Numbered from the stretch's first letter, positions 10,011-19,358 are shown. The stretch: DNA of 64,000 nt from Cytobacillus oceanisediminis (GCF_022811925.1 NZ_CP065511.1:4775001-4839000), one strand, 5' to 3'. Notes: generated from the letters alone by a model not told the origin. Translations and numbers: made by a program.

Positions 10011-10108
10011 GCAAGCAACGTTGTGTTGCCAGTAAAGCCGGAGATTCATCATCTCGTATTGACGACTCTACTTAACAGCTACTCCCCTTCAGGAAAAATC
10101 CGAACTAT
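9999..10108 (-). ncRNA. yybP-ykoY manganese riboswitch aptamer
   Basis: On the minus strand the leader shows the conserved yybP-ykoY elements in order: AGGGGAGTAGC (about 10089-10079), GTCGTCAATACGAGA in the middle, an inner GCAAC hairpin arm, and the closing GCGAGACCTTTACC. This family is an Mn2+ (and Ca/Mg) sensing ON switch, usually placed before mntP, terC-like or P-type ATPase genes. Here the next gene is the kinase-like protein. Recognition is by motif only; a covariance-model scan with RF00080 would settle it. Confidence 0.8.
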
Positions 10109-10193
10109 TTTGTTAACTTAATTATATGATTCAATAATCCATTAGTCAAACGATACGTTCCTGGAAACTGAGTGGATACTCCCTAAGCGGCTT

Positions 10194-12569
10194 TTACTTT
10201 TCAAAAATAGAATTTGAAAGCAATCGGAAAAGGTAATCAGTATGATCACGGAAGCCGGCTTCAATGCCAATTAGTGTAACATCCTTATCCTGCTCTTTCA
10301 CCATGATGGCCTGGCCCTGTGCAGCACTGCGGTTTTTCCAGTGTCCTGCTACGAAGAAGTCTTCTTCATCAGCAATGGCTGCTAGCACTTCATCATTCTC
10401 TGTACCTGTATACCAGACTGGACGGTAGACAAATCCAAGATCATCCCCACTGTATCCTGCTGATGCACCGGTGCCTTTATAATCTACCTTAATGATTCCG
10501 TTGCTGTTGGACCCGCCAGTATTGATCATATCATCTGTCAGGCCCAGAGTCTTTGTTGCACGGGAAGCACCGGCACCAACAGCTATATATTTTCCGCCTT
10601 CAGAAACGAATCTTTCCACATTTGCTTTAAATGCAGCCAGTTCTTCCTGACTTTCAAGGCCGAATTCTTTGTTGGCATTACTCAAATTCAGAGAAATTAA
10701 ATTTTCCGTTCCGCTGTAAACAAAGACATCATGGGAAGCAAGGCCATTATTAGCGACTTCTGATGGAGACAATTCAGTCACACTAAATCCTAGCCTCTTA
10801 AGAGCCAGTTTGGTGCCAGAGTGTGATTGCGCTTTGTTCATCCCTCCATCCTTTAATATGGCTACACTCACTTTGTTAATTGCCTTTGCGTCTGCAGGCA
10901 CTTTTCCTGACAATATATTTAAGCCGGAATCCTTTACGGCTGAGGAAATAACATTGGCTGATCCTTCAGCATAGAAGTTTCCTTCACTGTCGCGTTTAAC
11001 CATAACCCCCTGCTCAAGAAGTTCGTTCACAAGCTGAACAGCTTTCACTGAGCTGTTCGGTATGATAAATGGCCCGTTTCCGCTTAGTGAACCCTGTTCT
11101 TTTACATTATTTATCTTTGTTACTGCTGCCTTTACATCATTTTGAACAGCGATTGCTTCAAAGCCCCATAGCTCCGGAAGACTCCAGGCGGAAATATCAT
11201 ACATGGCCGGTGTATCATCTGTTATATCCTCGCCATCCCACAGCATCGTGTTTGCCAGACCTGCTTTTGCCTGATCCATCGGAACGATGTAAGTGCCCTT
11301 TGGATATGACTTGCCATCTGCTGCAAATGCTTTTGATGCCTGAACAACCTCGATATCATTCTTAATTAAATGATTAACTGCCTTATTTACTGCGGTTGGA
11401 TCTTCCTCATTCACTGGAAGAATATATGCCTTCGGGAAATGGCCTTCTTCATGAAAAGGATGATCAAAATTAATGCCGCGCTTGAACATTTCAATTTGAT
11501 CTGTAATCATTGCTTCCTTGTTATCGGTTGAATATTTCAGTGCTCCCATTATGGCATTGTACATCCAGCGCACGCCGTCCTCGTCATTTGTCGGAGCTTC
11601 AAGCGTATGGCCATAAGCACCATGGTACATGGCATACATCGGTGTGAAAATTGGCGGATAATCATCCCATCCAGCGGAATCATCCCGCTGCGGAATATAT
11701 GCGCCATTCATTTCTTTATACAGGGTGCCTGTGTAAAGAGCCTTGTCCTCCATAATTTCAGCTTCCATCGCTTCTGCCTGATGATTAGCCCATTTTTGAT
11801 ATAAATCATATTCATAGTTAGGATTATGCGGAGGTGTACAAGGTTCAATCAAACCCTGTTTGTTTGGTGCATAATTTTTCACATATCCGTGAGTATCCAG
11901 GAAAACCATCGGATTCCACTCTTTAATAAGGGAGACGGTTTCTTGCGTTTCAGGCTGTGATTGCGTGACAAAATCACGGTTCAAATCAATTCCTTCCCCA
12001 TTAAAACGGGTCGCATCCACCCGGCCATCAGGGTTTTGGACCACGTTGAAAATAAGGATGTTATTGTCCAGAATCTCCTTTGTTTCCTTGTCATTCTGTG
12101 TAGCAAAACGTTCAATCAGCTGCATCACTGCATCGCTTCCCACAAACTCCGTTCCATGAATCGATCCATTGATCATGATTGGCACTTTAAAATCCGGATT
12201 ATTCGCAATCCAATTCTGGGCTTTCTCCGGGTTTTTGAACATTTGTTTTCTTAAGGCCTGAATCTTACCGAACTTGCCCTGTGCACCCGGATCTGCAATA
12301 GTCACGACATATAGAGGATATCCATCCGCGGAAGTACCTTTTACCTCCACCTTCACTCTATTAGACTGTTTTTCAATTTCTGCAAGTTTGGTCCCTATTA
12401 CTGAGAATTTCATAAAATCATAGTTTTCGCTATTGAATAAACTTCCATCCATTTCCTCTGACACATTAACATTGATCCACTTGGGGCTGATCGCATGAGC
12501 AGCACTTAAAGGAACAGATGCCAAAATCCCCGCTGCCAAAATTCCAGATAAAGCTTTCTTTTTATTCAT
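10194..12569 (-). CDS. Exported M14-family zinc carboxypeptidase
   Basis: The 791-residue protein has a Sec signal peptide (about residues 1-26, ending AAHA). The M14 catalytic domain follows at about 55-345: zinc ligands in SIHGTEF (H and E), substrate-binding arginine in GIDLNRDF, third zinc ligand in DTHGY, and the catalytic glutamate in HTLEAPT. A long C-terminal region (about 360-791) of mixed alpha/beta character has no function I can name. It should remove C-terminal residues from peptides outside the cell. The start is supported by TGGAGGTA before ATG 12569. Two more exported peptidases follow upstream. Confidence 0.88.
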   Translation of the reverse strand: MNKKKALSGILAAGILASVPLSAAHAISPKWINVNVSEEMDGSLFNSENYDFMKFSVIGTKLAEIEKQSNRVKVEVKGTSADGYPLYVVTIADPGAQGKFGKIQALRKQMFKNPEKAQNWIANNPDFKVPIMINGSIHGTEFVGSDAVMQLIERFATQNDKETKEILDNNILIFNVVQNPDGRVDATRFNGEGIDLNRDFVTQSQPETQETVSLIKEWNPMVFLDTHGYVKNYAPNKQGLIEPCTPPHNPNYEYDLYQKWANHQAEAMEAEIMEDKALYTGTLYKEMNGAYIPQRDDSAGWDDYPPIFTPMYAMYHGAYGHTLEAPTNDEDGVRWMYNAIMGALKYSTDNKEAMITDQIEMFKRGINFDHPFHEEGHFPKAYILPVNEEDPTAVNKAVNHLIKNDIEVVQASKAFAADGKSYPKGTYIVPMDQAKAGLANTMLWDGEDITDDTPAMYDISAWSLPELWGFEAIAVQNDVKAAVTKINNVKEQGSLSGNGPFIIPNSSVKAVQLVNELLEQGVMVKRDSEGNFYAEGSANVISSAVKDSGLNILSGKVPADAKAINKVSVAILKDGGMNKAQSHSGTKLALKRLGFSVTELSPSEVANNGLASHDVFVYSGTENLISLNLSNANKEFGLESQEELAAFKANVERFVSEGGKYIAVGAGASRATKTLGLTDDMINTGGSNSNGIIKVDYKGTGASAGYSGDDLGFVYRPVWYTGTENDEVLAAIADEEDFFVAGHWKNRSAAQGQAIMVKEQDKDVTLIGIEAGFRDHTDYLFRLLSNSIFEK

Positions 12570-12676
12570 TATGTACCTCCAGATGCATTAGTTTGTATAT
12601 TTATGAGATGAAGTTTATTTTAATTCAATTTGTTCAATTGTGGCAATGCTACTATTTTACTAAAATAGTCTATTTA

Positions 12677-12707
12677 AAAAGAAAAGAGGGACCAAGAAAT
12701 GATCCCT
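12677..12707 (-). terminator. Terminator after S15-like peptidase gene
   Basis: On the minus strand GGGATC pairs with GGTCCC around a 7-base loop and is followed by TCTTTTCTTTTT. Confidence 0.7.
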
Positions 12708-12716
12708 TTTATTTAC

Positions 12717-14534
12717 CTACTTAAATGCTTTAACTCCACCTTGCAGAGGAAGCAATATATGGCTTCTTTCCGGATCAATGGTTATCTTCGTGTCCGACTT
12801 TGGTCTAATAGTATAGTTATAATCACTAGATAGAACGACGACCCCCAGACGATCACCTTCTTTAAATACATAATCATCAGGCTGCATATCCCATGTAAAA
12901 GTATATTCACGGTCCGGTGTAAGCCCTGAAGATCTATTTTCACTGTGAATGTTTTGCGGATCCATCCACCCTCTAGTAACAATTTCCGGCTTTCCTTCCC
13001 CATATTTAACAAGGAGGGCTGTTAAGTTGGCTGTTTTCCGATCAATGCTAGCCCGAATTTGAATTTCCGGGGTTCCGCTCATGCGAATATCTTTTTCTAA
13101 AGGCGGAGTCAAATAGACGAGCCTATTAGCTAATGAAGCATCAGGATCCATAGCCAATTCTTCAGCCTTGATTGTGGCATCATCCACAAAATGCTGATCC
13201 TCCTTATTCTTGTTCGGTACAGGCTGCAGTTCTAAGCTGCCGCCTCCATCGGAAGCCGGCTTAAAATGCAATTTTGCATCAGAGGTTCCCTTAGCCGGCC
13301 AGTTTGCCTCTGTATACCATGTCTTATTCTCCCTCTGGATGTCAACCATTGGTTCATCCATGACATCATTTTTAATATCATATAGCCAGTAATCAAACCA
13401 TTTATTTAAAGTAGGGAGCCATACATCGCGCCTGAAGCTGTAGGGGCTGGAATGGCCGCCTTGATGAAGCCACATTTTTCTGGGAACATCATTCTCGCCA
13501 AGCGCTTGCCACCAATCTGAAAAATGCTTTGTTTTAACATTCCAGTCATTTAACCCATGGACAATAAAGACACTTGCTTCAACCTGATCAGCATCCTTTG
13601 TATAATCTCTTTTACTCCAGAATTCATTGTAATCCCCGGTTTCCCTGTCCTGGCCTTCCGTTAATCCTTTTATGACATTGCTGCACGCTTCAGGGTTTTG
13701 CCTCGTTAAAATGGCTTCAGCCATATTATCCGCATCTTCACCCTGGTATCCGCCTGGCGCAATCACAGCACCGTTTGAACGATAATAGTCATACCAGCTG
13801 CTTATGGCCGCTATTGGCACAATCGTTTTCAGGCCTTCAACTCCTGTTGCAGCCACAGCATTAGGAAGTGTTCCATTATAAGATACTCCTGTCATCCCCA
13901 CATTCCCTGTTGACCAATCAGCTTGTATTTCCTGTCCCTCTGCATTAAAAGCTTTCGTTCTGCCATTCAGCCAATCGATTACAGCACGTGTTCCAAGTAT
14001 CTCATGCTCATCGCCGGTTGTAGGACATCCATCCGACAAGCCTGTCCCTACACTTTCTGCAAGAACAACCGCGTAACCTCTTGGTACAAAATAGTCATCA
14101 TAATAACCTGGGAGATTTGCCTGCGGGTTCCCTTTTTCACCTTTACTTTTCCCTTTCTTCGGCACAGAGTTCAGTTCTACATCCACGTCATAAACCGGGA
14201 CACCTTTAATTCCAGAACGGTAAGGACTCATTTCATAAATAACAGGAACCTTTAAACCTTCCTCTGTTTCCTTTGGCCTGATAATATCAGCACGTATTCG
14301 ATCCAGTTTTCCATCTCCATCACTGTCAGTTGCTGTTTCAACAAATACTCTTTCGACAATGGCATCATCCAGAGAAAAAATGGGCTGTGTCATGCCATTT
14401 TCGACTTTAATCCGAGATTCAGCCGAGGCCATGCTGCTTTGGCTGTCTTTACCTGCTGCAGGCAATACCCCTCCGGCAATTAGCGGGAAAGCGATAACTG
14501 AGGTTATGAACACTTTTAATGCAGCTTTTTTCAT
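12717..14534 (-). CDS. Exported Xaa-Pro dipeptidyl-peptidase-like hydrolase (S15/CocE)
   Basis: The 605-residue protein starts with a signal peptide (MKKAALKVFITSVIAF, cut near AAG). It carries an alpha/beta-hydrolase domain with the serine motif GVSYNG, an acid in GLNDWNVKTKH and the histidine in HQGGHSS, followed by a C-terminal jelly-roll domain (about 390-605) typical of S15 and CocE/NonD proteins. It probably releases X-Pro dipeptides or cleaves related amides or esters outside the cell. I chose ATG 14534 because AGGGGGA lies just before it; an ATG 18 bases upstream lacks a ribosome site. Confidence 0.85.
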   Translation of the reverse strand: MKKAALKVFITSVIAFPLIAGGVLPAAGKDSQSSMASAESRIKVENGMTQPIFSLDDAIVERVFVETATDSDGDGKLDRIRADIIRPKETEEGLKVPVIYEMSPYRSGIKGVPVYDVDVELNSVPKKGKSKGEKGNPQANLPGYYDDYFVPRGYAVVLAESVGTGLSDGCPTTGDEHEILGTRAVIDWLNGRTKAFNAEGQEIQADWSTGNVGMTGVSYNGTLPNAVAATGVEGLKTIVPIAAISSWYDYYRSNGAVIAPGGYQGEDADNMAEAILTRQNPEACSNVIKGLTEGQDRETGDYNEFWSKRDYTKDADQVEASVFIVHGLNDWNVKTKHFSDWWQALGENDVPRKMWLHQGGHSSPYSFRRDVWLPTLNKWFDYWLYDIKNDVMDEPMVDIQRENKTWYTEANWPAKGTSDAKLHFKPASDGGGSLELQPVPNKNKEDQHFVDDATIKAEELAMDPDASLANRLVYLTPPLEKDIRMSGTPEIQIRASIDRKTANLTALLVKYGEGKPEIVTRGWMDPQNIHSENRSSGLTPDREYTFTWDMQPDDYVFKEGDRLGVVVLSSDYNYTIRPKSDTKITIDPERSHILLPLQGGVKAFK

Positions 14535-14863
14535 AAAAATCCCCCTATACAAAATGATGTTATAATTTTCAGAATAAATTAAAAATGCTTAAGTTTCGAT
14601 AGTCGAAAGACCTGTATTTTTTAAGTTGTATTTGATAATAAACTATTGGTCTCCTTCAAAGGTCATAATTTTACATGGCTAGTGTCTTGATTTGGTACTT
14701 TAAATCTACCATTTTTTACAATTTGGAAAGGTAAAGCCTTTCTTTTCTCACACATCTGAAAAATCTGCTAGTCTAATAGAATCGTTTTAACTCTTTATTA
14801 AAGGAAGCGAAGGTATGTAAGCGAATACATATAGCTGGATTACTAGTCGAGGAGGAATAAAAG
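14535..14863. other. Divergent intergenic region between two peptidase genes
   Basis: This 329-base AT-rich stretch separates the S15-like and M28 genes and must hold both promoters. A short palindrome TTTCGA-TAG-TCGAAA lies at 14594-14608. I see no RNA gene and no credible small gene; the minus-strand frame overlapping 14773-14997 is antisense to the signal peptide and looks accidental. Confidence 0.5.
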
Positions 14864-16222
14864 ATGAAAGTTGGAAAGAAAGCTTCTTCAATTATGCTTG
14901 CAGCTGTTCTGACAGCTTCAAGTTTGTATGCAGCGCCTGGTGAATTTGTGCAGACTGCTGAAGCAGCAGAAATCACAGCTGGAAACCCTGGCTCCAAAGC
15001 ATTTGACCAGAAGGTAATTGCAAGGGTAGATGCAGTCCGAATGATGAAGGATGTCAGCTATTTATCCGAAACCATAGGGCCGCGGGTTGCAGGAACAGAA
15101 GCGGAAAAGCAGTCAGCTGATTTTATCCGCAAACGCCTTGAATCCTATGGCTACACAGTAGAAACACAAGAGTTCAGCATTCCGGATAAAATGGCTGGAG
15201 ATTTGCACACTAGTGACCTGAAGGAAGTTCTTATAACCATTCCTTCCGGGTCAGGATCAACGCCTGAAGAAGGACTTACCTCTGAATTATATGATGCTGG
15301 ATTAGGCAGGGCAGCTGATTTTTCAGAGGAAGCCTCAGAAAAAATAGCACTTATTTCACGCGGAGAGATTACTTTCTCGGAAAAAGTTACAAACGCAGTG
15401 AATGCCGGTGCTGCGGGGGTTCTAATTTATAACAATGCGGATCAGCCAGCACCCATGAATCCCTCAATTGGGGGCCCATATGACATACCGGTGGGAAGCA
15501 TAACGAAGGCAAGCGGAGAAGCACTCCTTCAAGATGTTGCGGCACAAAACAAAACGGTAACGCTAACTGTCAAGAGCTTTAAAAACATAAAATCACAAAA
15601 TATTATTGCCACCAAGTATCCTAAGCCTAATAAAGGCGGAGAAACTGACATTGTCCACATTTCTGCACATTTCGATAGTGTACCATTTGCTCCGGGGGCA
15701 AGCGATAATGCATCCGGAACTGCTGTTGCCTTAGAGCTGGCCAGAGTCCTGAAAAGCTATCCTGCTGACAAAGAATTGCGATTTGCATTTGTAGGTGCAG
15801 AAGAAATTGGTCTTCTTGGTTCTGAGTATTATGTCAGCCAGCTGAGCGGCAATGAAATAGAGCGAAGCATCGCAAATTTCAATATGGATATGGTAGGCAC
15901 AGCATGGGAAAATGCAACTGCGATTTACATGAATACCCTTGATGGCCAGGCAAATATCGCAACAGAAACTGCCCTTGCCACAGCCGGGCGGATTGGCACC
16001 CCATCTGAGCTAGTTCTTTATCAGCGCGGAGCTTCCGACCATGTTTCTTTCCATGATGCAGGCATCCCGGCTGTTAACTTTATCAGACGTGAACCTGCCA
16101 CTGCCAATCTTGAACCGTATTACCATACACCACTGGATTCCATCGAGCACATTAGTGCCGATCGGATGAAAGAAGCCGGGGATCTGATAGGCGCTTCGGT
16201 TTACAGCTTAATTCGAAAATAG
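14864..16222 (+). CDS. Exported M28 aminopeptidase with PA domain (YwaD-like)
   Basis: The 452-residue protein has a signal peptide (about 1-35, ending AEA), a protease-associated domain around 140-235, and an M28 zinc domain. Zinc-site motifs are HISAHFDSV (His and Asp), ASDNASGTA (bridging Asp), AEEIGLLGS (catalytic and metal Glu), MDMVGT (Asp) and PYYHTPLD (His). Layout and length agree with B. subtilis YwaD (about 455 residues), which trims N-terminal residues from peptides. The ribosome site GAGGAGGAA precedes ATG 14864. Confidence 0.9.
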   Translation: MKVGKKASSIMLAAVLTASSLYAAPGEFVQTAEAAEITAGNPGSKAFDQKVIARVDAVRMMKDVSYLSETIGPRVAGTEAEKQSADFIRKRLESYGYTVETQEFSIPDKMAGDLHTSDLKEVLITIPSGSGSTPEEGLTSELYDAGLGRAADFSEEASEKIALISRGEITFSEKVTNAVNAGAAGVLIYNNADQPAPMNPSIGGPYDIPVGSITKASGEALLQDVAAQNKTVTLTVKSFKNIKSQNIIATKYPKPNKGGETDIVHISAHFDSVPFAPGASDNASGTAVALELARVLKSYPADKELRFAFVGAEEIGLLGSEYYVSQLSGNEIERSIANFNMDMVGTAWENATAIYMNTLDGQANIATETALATAGRIGTPSELVLYQRGASDHVSFHDAGIPAVNFIRREPATANLEPYYHTPLDSIEHISADRMKEAGDLIGASVYSLIRK

Positions 16223-16233
16223 GATTGACTTGA

Positions 16234-16266
16234 ATCCCCGGATTTTCCCCGGGGATATTTTTTTTC
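16234..16266 (+). terminator. Terminator after M28 aminopeptidase
   Basis: ATCCCCGG and CCGGGGAT arms are followed by TATTTTTTTT. Confidence 0.9.
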
Positions 16267-16474
16267 GTTTTTTTACTTTCCAGCTATTTAGCATAAACGA
16301 TGTGTTTACGTGCAAAATATGAGGGTAAACTATACTCGTTCTAAATTTCATGTTCAAATTATTAAGGGATTTACCGTTTAAATGGAAAAGAAATCGGGTA
16401 ACATAATTGTAACATTACAAAAGAATTTACTATCTGCCCGATAGTCCTATATATCCCTAAAGGAGGGAGTCATC

Positions 16475-16624
16475 ATGGATTTTGAACACGAGGCTGTCAT
16501 ACTAAAAAGAGAACTCTCCCTTCTCATGGATGAATATGAAAGGTGCGAGATTGACGACGTGAAAAATGAAATATCAAAGGATATTCAACTGCTGAGCCGT
16601 GCAATAGACGATATACTTAATTAA
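16475..16624 (+). CDS. Small helical protein, 49 residues
   Basis: A 49-codon frame begins at ATG 16475 after the strong ribosome site AAAGGAGGGAG. The product is acidic and predicted to be a helical hairpin (about residues 3-25 and 27-48). The second helix has LLSRAIDDIL, which only loosely recalls the SQxLD motif of Spo0E-like phosphatases; I would not assign it there without a profile search. It stands alone between ywaD-like and yugO genes. No transmembrane segment. Confidence 0.6.
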   Translation: MDFEHEAVILKRELSLLMDEYERCEIDDVKNEISKDIQLLSRAIDDILN

Positions 16625-16720
16625 AGTATATGCTGGCATGGCTTTTTTTTATATTCTGTACAGCTGGCATTTTTTAGCAGTCAGCTGCTGAAACCTTTTG
16701 TAAATTAGGAGGGGTACTTT

Positions 16721-17713
16721 ATGCCTCAGCACATCTATTACAGTTTCATACGTCTGCCCTTAGTAATCAGAATTCTGCTGATTGCCCTGATGGTGATCTT
16801 TCTTTTTGGCGGATTAATACATATTATTGAGCCCTCCTCCTTTCCGACATTTTTTGATGGAATCTGGTGGGCGGTTGTAACCGCTTCAACTGTCGGTTTT
16901 GGAGATTTTTATCCAAAAAGTACTGCAGGGCGCATAGTGGGCATTGCGCTTATTTTTACAGGAGCGGGCTTTCTGTCTACCTATTTTATTTCACTTGCAA
17001 CAGCAGCAGTTACCCGGCAGAATGACTTCCTTGAGGGGAAAATCGAATATCGCGGTCAAAACCATATAGTTGTAATAGGCTGGAACGAACGTTCAAGGGA
17101 GATCGTTAATACTCTTGGAGGCGATGGGATGAACCATTCCATTGCTTTAATTGATGAAACACTAAGGTCAAATCCTGTTCCCCACAATAATGTACATTTT
17201 ATTCAGGGACGCGCTAACAGAGATGATGTCCTCATGAAGGCAAATATATTTGATGCCCAAAAAGTAATCATAACAGCTGATCAGAACAAAGATGAACTGC
17301 ATGCAGACATGAATTCAATTTTAACCTTATTGGCCATAAAAGGATTAAATCGGGATGTTCAATGCATCGTTGAAATATTAACTTCAGAACAGGCAGCCAA
17401 CGCCAAAAGAGCGGGAGCTGATGAAATTGTTCAGACGAATGTCCTTACGAGCTTTGTCATGATTAACAGCGTTTCTTCCCAGGAGCTTGTTACTTCATTC
17501 CTTGATTTGCTGGGGCAGCTTGATAAACGCAAATTAACTTTTCAGCCTGCATCAGAAGATGTAGAAAATAAGACTTTTGCTGAACTTAGTGCCGAGCTTA
17601 TGAAAGAAGGCATTCTGCTTTTGGGTGTTAAAAGAGGGGAAGAAACCCTTGTTAATCCTCCCCAGCCTTTTAGAATTCTTCAGCAGGATCAGCTGATTGT
17701 TATACTCGGTTAA
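16721..17713 (+). CDS. yugO: Potassium channel with RCK/TrkA-N domain (YugO)
   Basis: The 330-residue protein has two transmembrane helices flanking a pore loop with the selectivity filter TVGFGDFYP (about residues 59-67). A cytoplasmic RCK domain with Rossmann signature HIVVIGWNERSRE (near 112-124) and a C-terminal RCK_C-like region follow. B. subtilis YugO (about 328 residues) is the K+ channel used in biofilm electrical signalling. The ribosome site TAGGAGGGG precedes ATG 16721. The last bases overlap the convergent yugN, as in the Bacillus order. Confidence 0.92.
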   Translation: MPQHIYYSFIRLPLVIRILLIALMVIFLFGGLIHIIEPSSFPTFFDGIWWAVVTASTVGFGDFYPKSTAGRIVGIALIFTGAGFLSTYFISLATAAVTRQNDFLEGKIEYRGQNHIVVIGWNERSREIVNTLGGDGMNHSIALIDETLRSNPVPHNNVHFIQGRANRDDVLMKANIFDAQKVIITADQNKDELHADMNSILTLLAIKGLNRDVQCIVEILTSEQAANAKRAGADEIVQTNVLTSFVMINSVSSQELVTSFLDLLGQLDKRKLTFQPASEDVENKTFAELSAELMKEGILLLGVKRGEETLVNPPQPFRILQQDQLIVILG

Positions 17714-18117
17714 TCTTTTAATAAAATGGACTCCAGCTCTTCGACAAGCGCTTTGCCGAGATTAATGAATTCTTCCGGAAAACTGGCGTCCTTATCAACA
17801 GGCTCCGAGAATTGGTCGAAGGAGGCGCTGAAATTCCCTGTATAGGCGTGGTCATCCAGGCCGCGCTGGTACTTATGGGAAAGCAGAAACGGCCTGCCTA
17901 TTTCCACCGTACAGCTTGGATCATCAAGCTGCCCATCAATCGCCTTAAATGGGACCCTTAAAAACTGATACCCCACCTCATCATCAATTTTATAATCAAA
18001 AGACCCGTGATCATAATCCCAGTTTCCGCCAATTGAATAGCCAACCGGCTTTAGAGCCTGCTCCAGCTTATATAAATCAAAATGCTTTCCTTCCACTTTT
18101 GAAGGTATCTCAATCAC
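17710..18117 (-). CDS. yugN: YugN-like protein
   Basis: This protein of about 135 residues resembles YugN, an uncharacterised Bacillus family found beside yugO and pgi. Recognisable patterns are KLEQALKPVGYSIGGNWDYDHG and FLRVPFKAIDG. It has no signal peptide or membrane segment, and its function is unknown. I prefer GTG 18117, nine bases after AAAGGGG; an in-frame ATG at 18126 directly abuts that ribosome site. It overlaps the convergent yugO end by four bases. Confidence 0.82.
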   Translation of the reverse strand: MIEIPSKVEGKHFDLYKLEQALKPVGYSIGGNWDYDHGSFDYKIDDEVGYQFLRVPFKAIDGQLDDPSCTVEIGRPFLLSHKYQRGLDDHAYTGNFSASFDQFSEPVDKDASFPEEFINLGKALVEELESILLKD

Positions 18118-18209
18118 TGAATCCATCCCCTTTTACGCTTTTTGCTTAGTTTCTCCAAAGTAAGGGATATCATGAATGCGATTATCGAAGAATTATGCTT
18201 AGAATTAGA

Positions 18210-18331
18210 AGTTTCGCGGTTATATTGTTGTTTTCGCGGTTATTTGTAGAAATTCGCGGATATATCTGTTTTTTCGCGGATATATGTAAAATCTCGCGGA
18301 TATATTAAAATTTTCGCGGTTAAACGGCATT
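18210..18331. repeat. Six-unit 20-bp tandem array (CGCGGATAT type)
   Basis: The core TTTCGCGG(A/T)TAT recurs at 18212, 18232, 18252, 18272, 18292 and 18312, exactly every 20 bases. The remaining bases of each unit vary and are AT-rich. The array ends about 75 bases before the NERD gene at 18405. The unit length equals nearly two DNA turns, so all cores face one side of the helix. Confidence 0.85.
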
Positions 18332-18404
18332 TTTATCTTTGGATTAGAGGAGTTTCTTTCATAAAAAGGCAATTATTACTATTTAGAAAGGAGTGAATCT
18401 TTTT

Positions 18405-19358
18405 TTGATAATAAAAAATCGTTTAATACCTATCAGAATCCGACAAAATGAGGCCCTAATTAGGCGTATCCCAGCAGCTCATCCACAGAGACCAACTATT
18501 GAAGGTGATTTAGCTAAAAGAAAAGCTGGTTATCGAGGGGAACAGTCATTGGATTATTATTTAAGTCACCTACCTGATAAAGAATTTACTATCCTGCATG
18601 ATTTAAGGCTTTATAGCGGATGCACTTATTTCCAAATCGACACCCTCATTCTTTCTCCATGTTTCGCTTTAATTATTGAAGTGAAAAATATCCTTGGAAC
18701 GCTTCTATTCGATGAAACCTTCAATCAGTTGATAAGAACCAGAAATGAAAAAGAAGAAGGCTTCCCTAATCCTCTAATTCAAGCCAAACGCCAGAAAGCA
18801 CAACTAAAAGCCTGGCTAATCCAAAACTTAGCAGTCGACATACCCATCGAATATCTAATTGGCATAAGCAGCCCCTCTACTATCCTGAAAACTTCTGCAA
18901 ATCGCTCACATATTCCATTTCGCGTCATTCACATTGAAAACCTTATTGAAAAAGTAAAGATCTTTAAACAAAATTATCCAATAGAAGTTATTACATCCCG
19001 ACAGATTAAAAAGATTTCGAGGGCACTGGTTATCAACCATATTCCTGGATTTATAAACGTCTTGGACCATTATAATATCTCTTCTCAAGAAGTTATTACA
19101 GGAGTGCAATGCCCAAACTGTCTTATTTTTCCAATGCGGCGTATCCATGGAGATTGGCTGTGCCCCCACTGCGGATGTAAAGATAAGAAAGCTCATCTGC
19201 CTGCTATCCAAGATTATCTTCTTCTGATTAGCCCCACTATAACAAACAAGCAAGCCAGAGTCTTCCTTCATTTAGCTTCTGAGGATACGACATTCCGCCT
19301 TCTGTCAGCAATGCCCAGTTCAGGCACTAAAAAAGGCAGAATATATTTTCTCCAATAA
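18405..19358 (+). CDS. NERD-domain protein with C-terminal zinc ribbon (paralogue 1)
   Basis: The 317-residue protein has a nuclease-related domain at about 43-150. It has GYRGE (42-46) and a PD-(D/E)XK-like core FQIDTLIL...IIEVKN with Asp79, Glu92 and Lys94 all present. A zinc ribbon follows with Cys236, Cys239, Cys253 and Cys256. The biochemical role of NERD proteins is unproven; DNA processing is inferred from the fold. I chose TTG 18405, 11 bases after AGAAAGGAG; a GTG at 18393 overlaps that site. A second NERD-zinc ribbon gene lies at 36952, also beside a tandem array. B. subtilis has no equivalent gene between yugN and pgi. Confidence 0.85.
   Translation: MIIKNRLIPIRIRQNEALIRRIPAAHPQRPTIEGDLAKRKAGYRGEQSLDYYLSHLPDKEFTILHDLRLYSGCTYFQIDTLILSPCFALIIEVKNILGTLLFDETFNQLIRTRNEKEEGFPNPLIQAKRQKAQLKAWLIQNLAVDIPIEYLIGISSPSTILKTSANRSHIPFRVIHIENLIEKVKIFKQNYPIEVITSRQIKKISRALVINHIPGFINVLDHYNISSQEVITGVQCPNCLIFPMRRIHGDWLCPHCGCKDKKAHLPAIQDYLLLISPTITNKQARVFLHLASEDTTFRLLSAMPSSGTKKGRIYFLQ

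Noticed and set aside
16475..16624. Spo0E-like phosphatase
   Set aside because: The LLSRAIDDIL stretch only vaguely resembles SQxLD and the first helix is longer than in that family; left as unknown.
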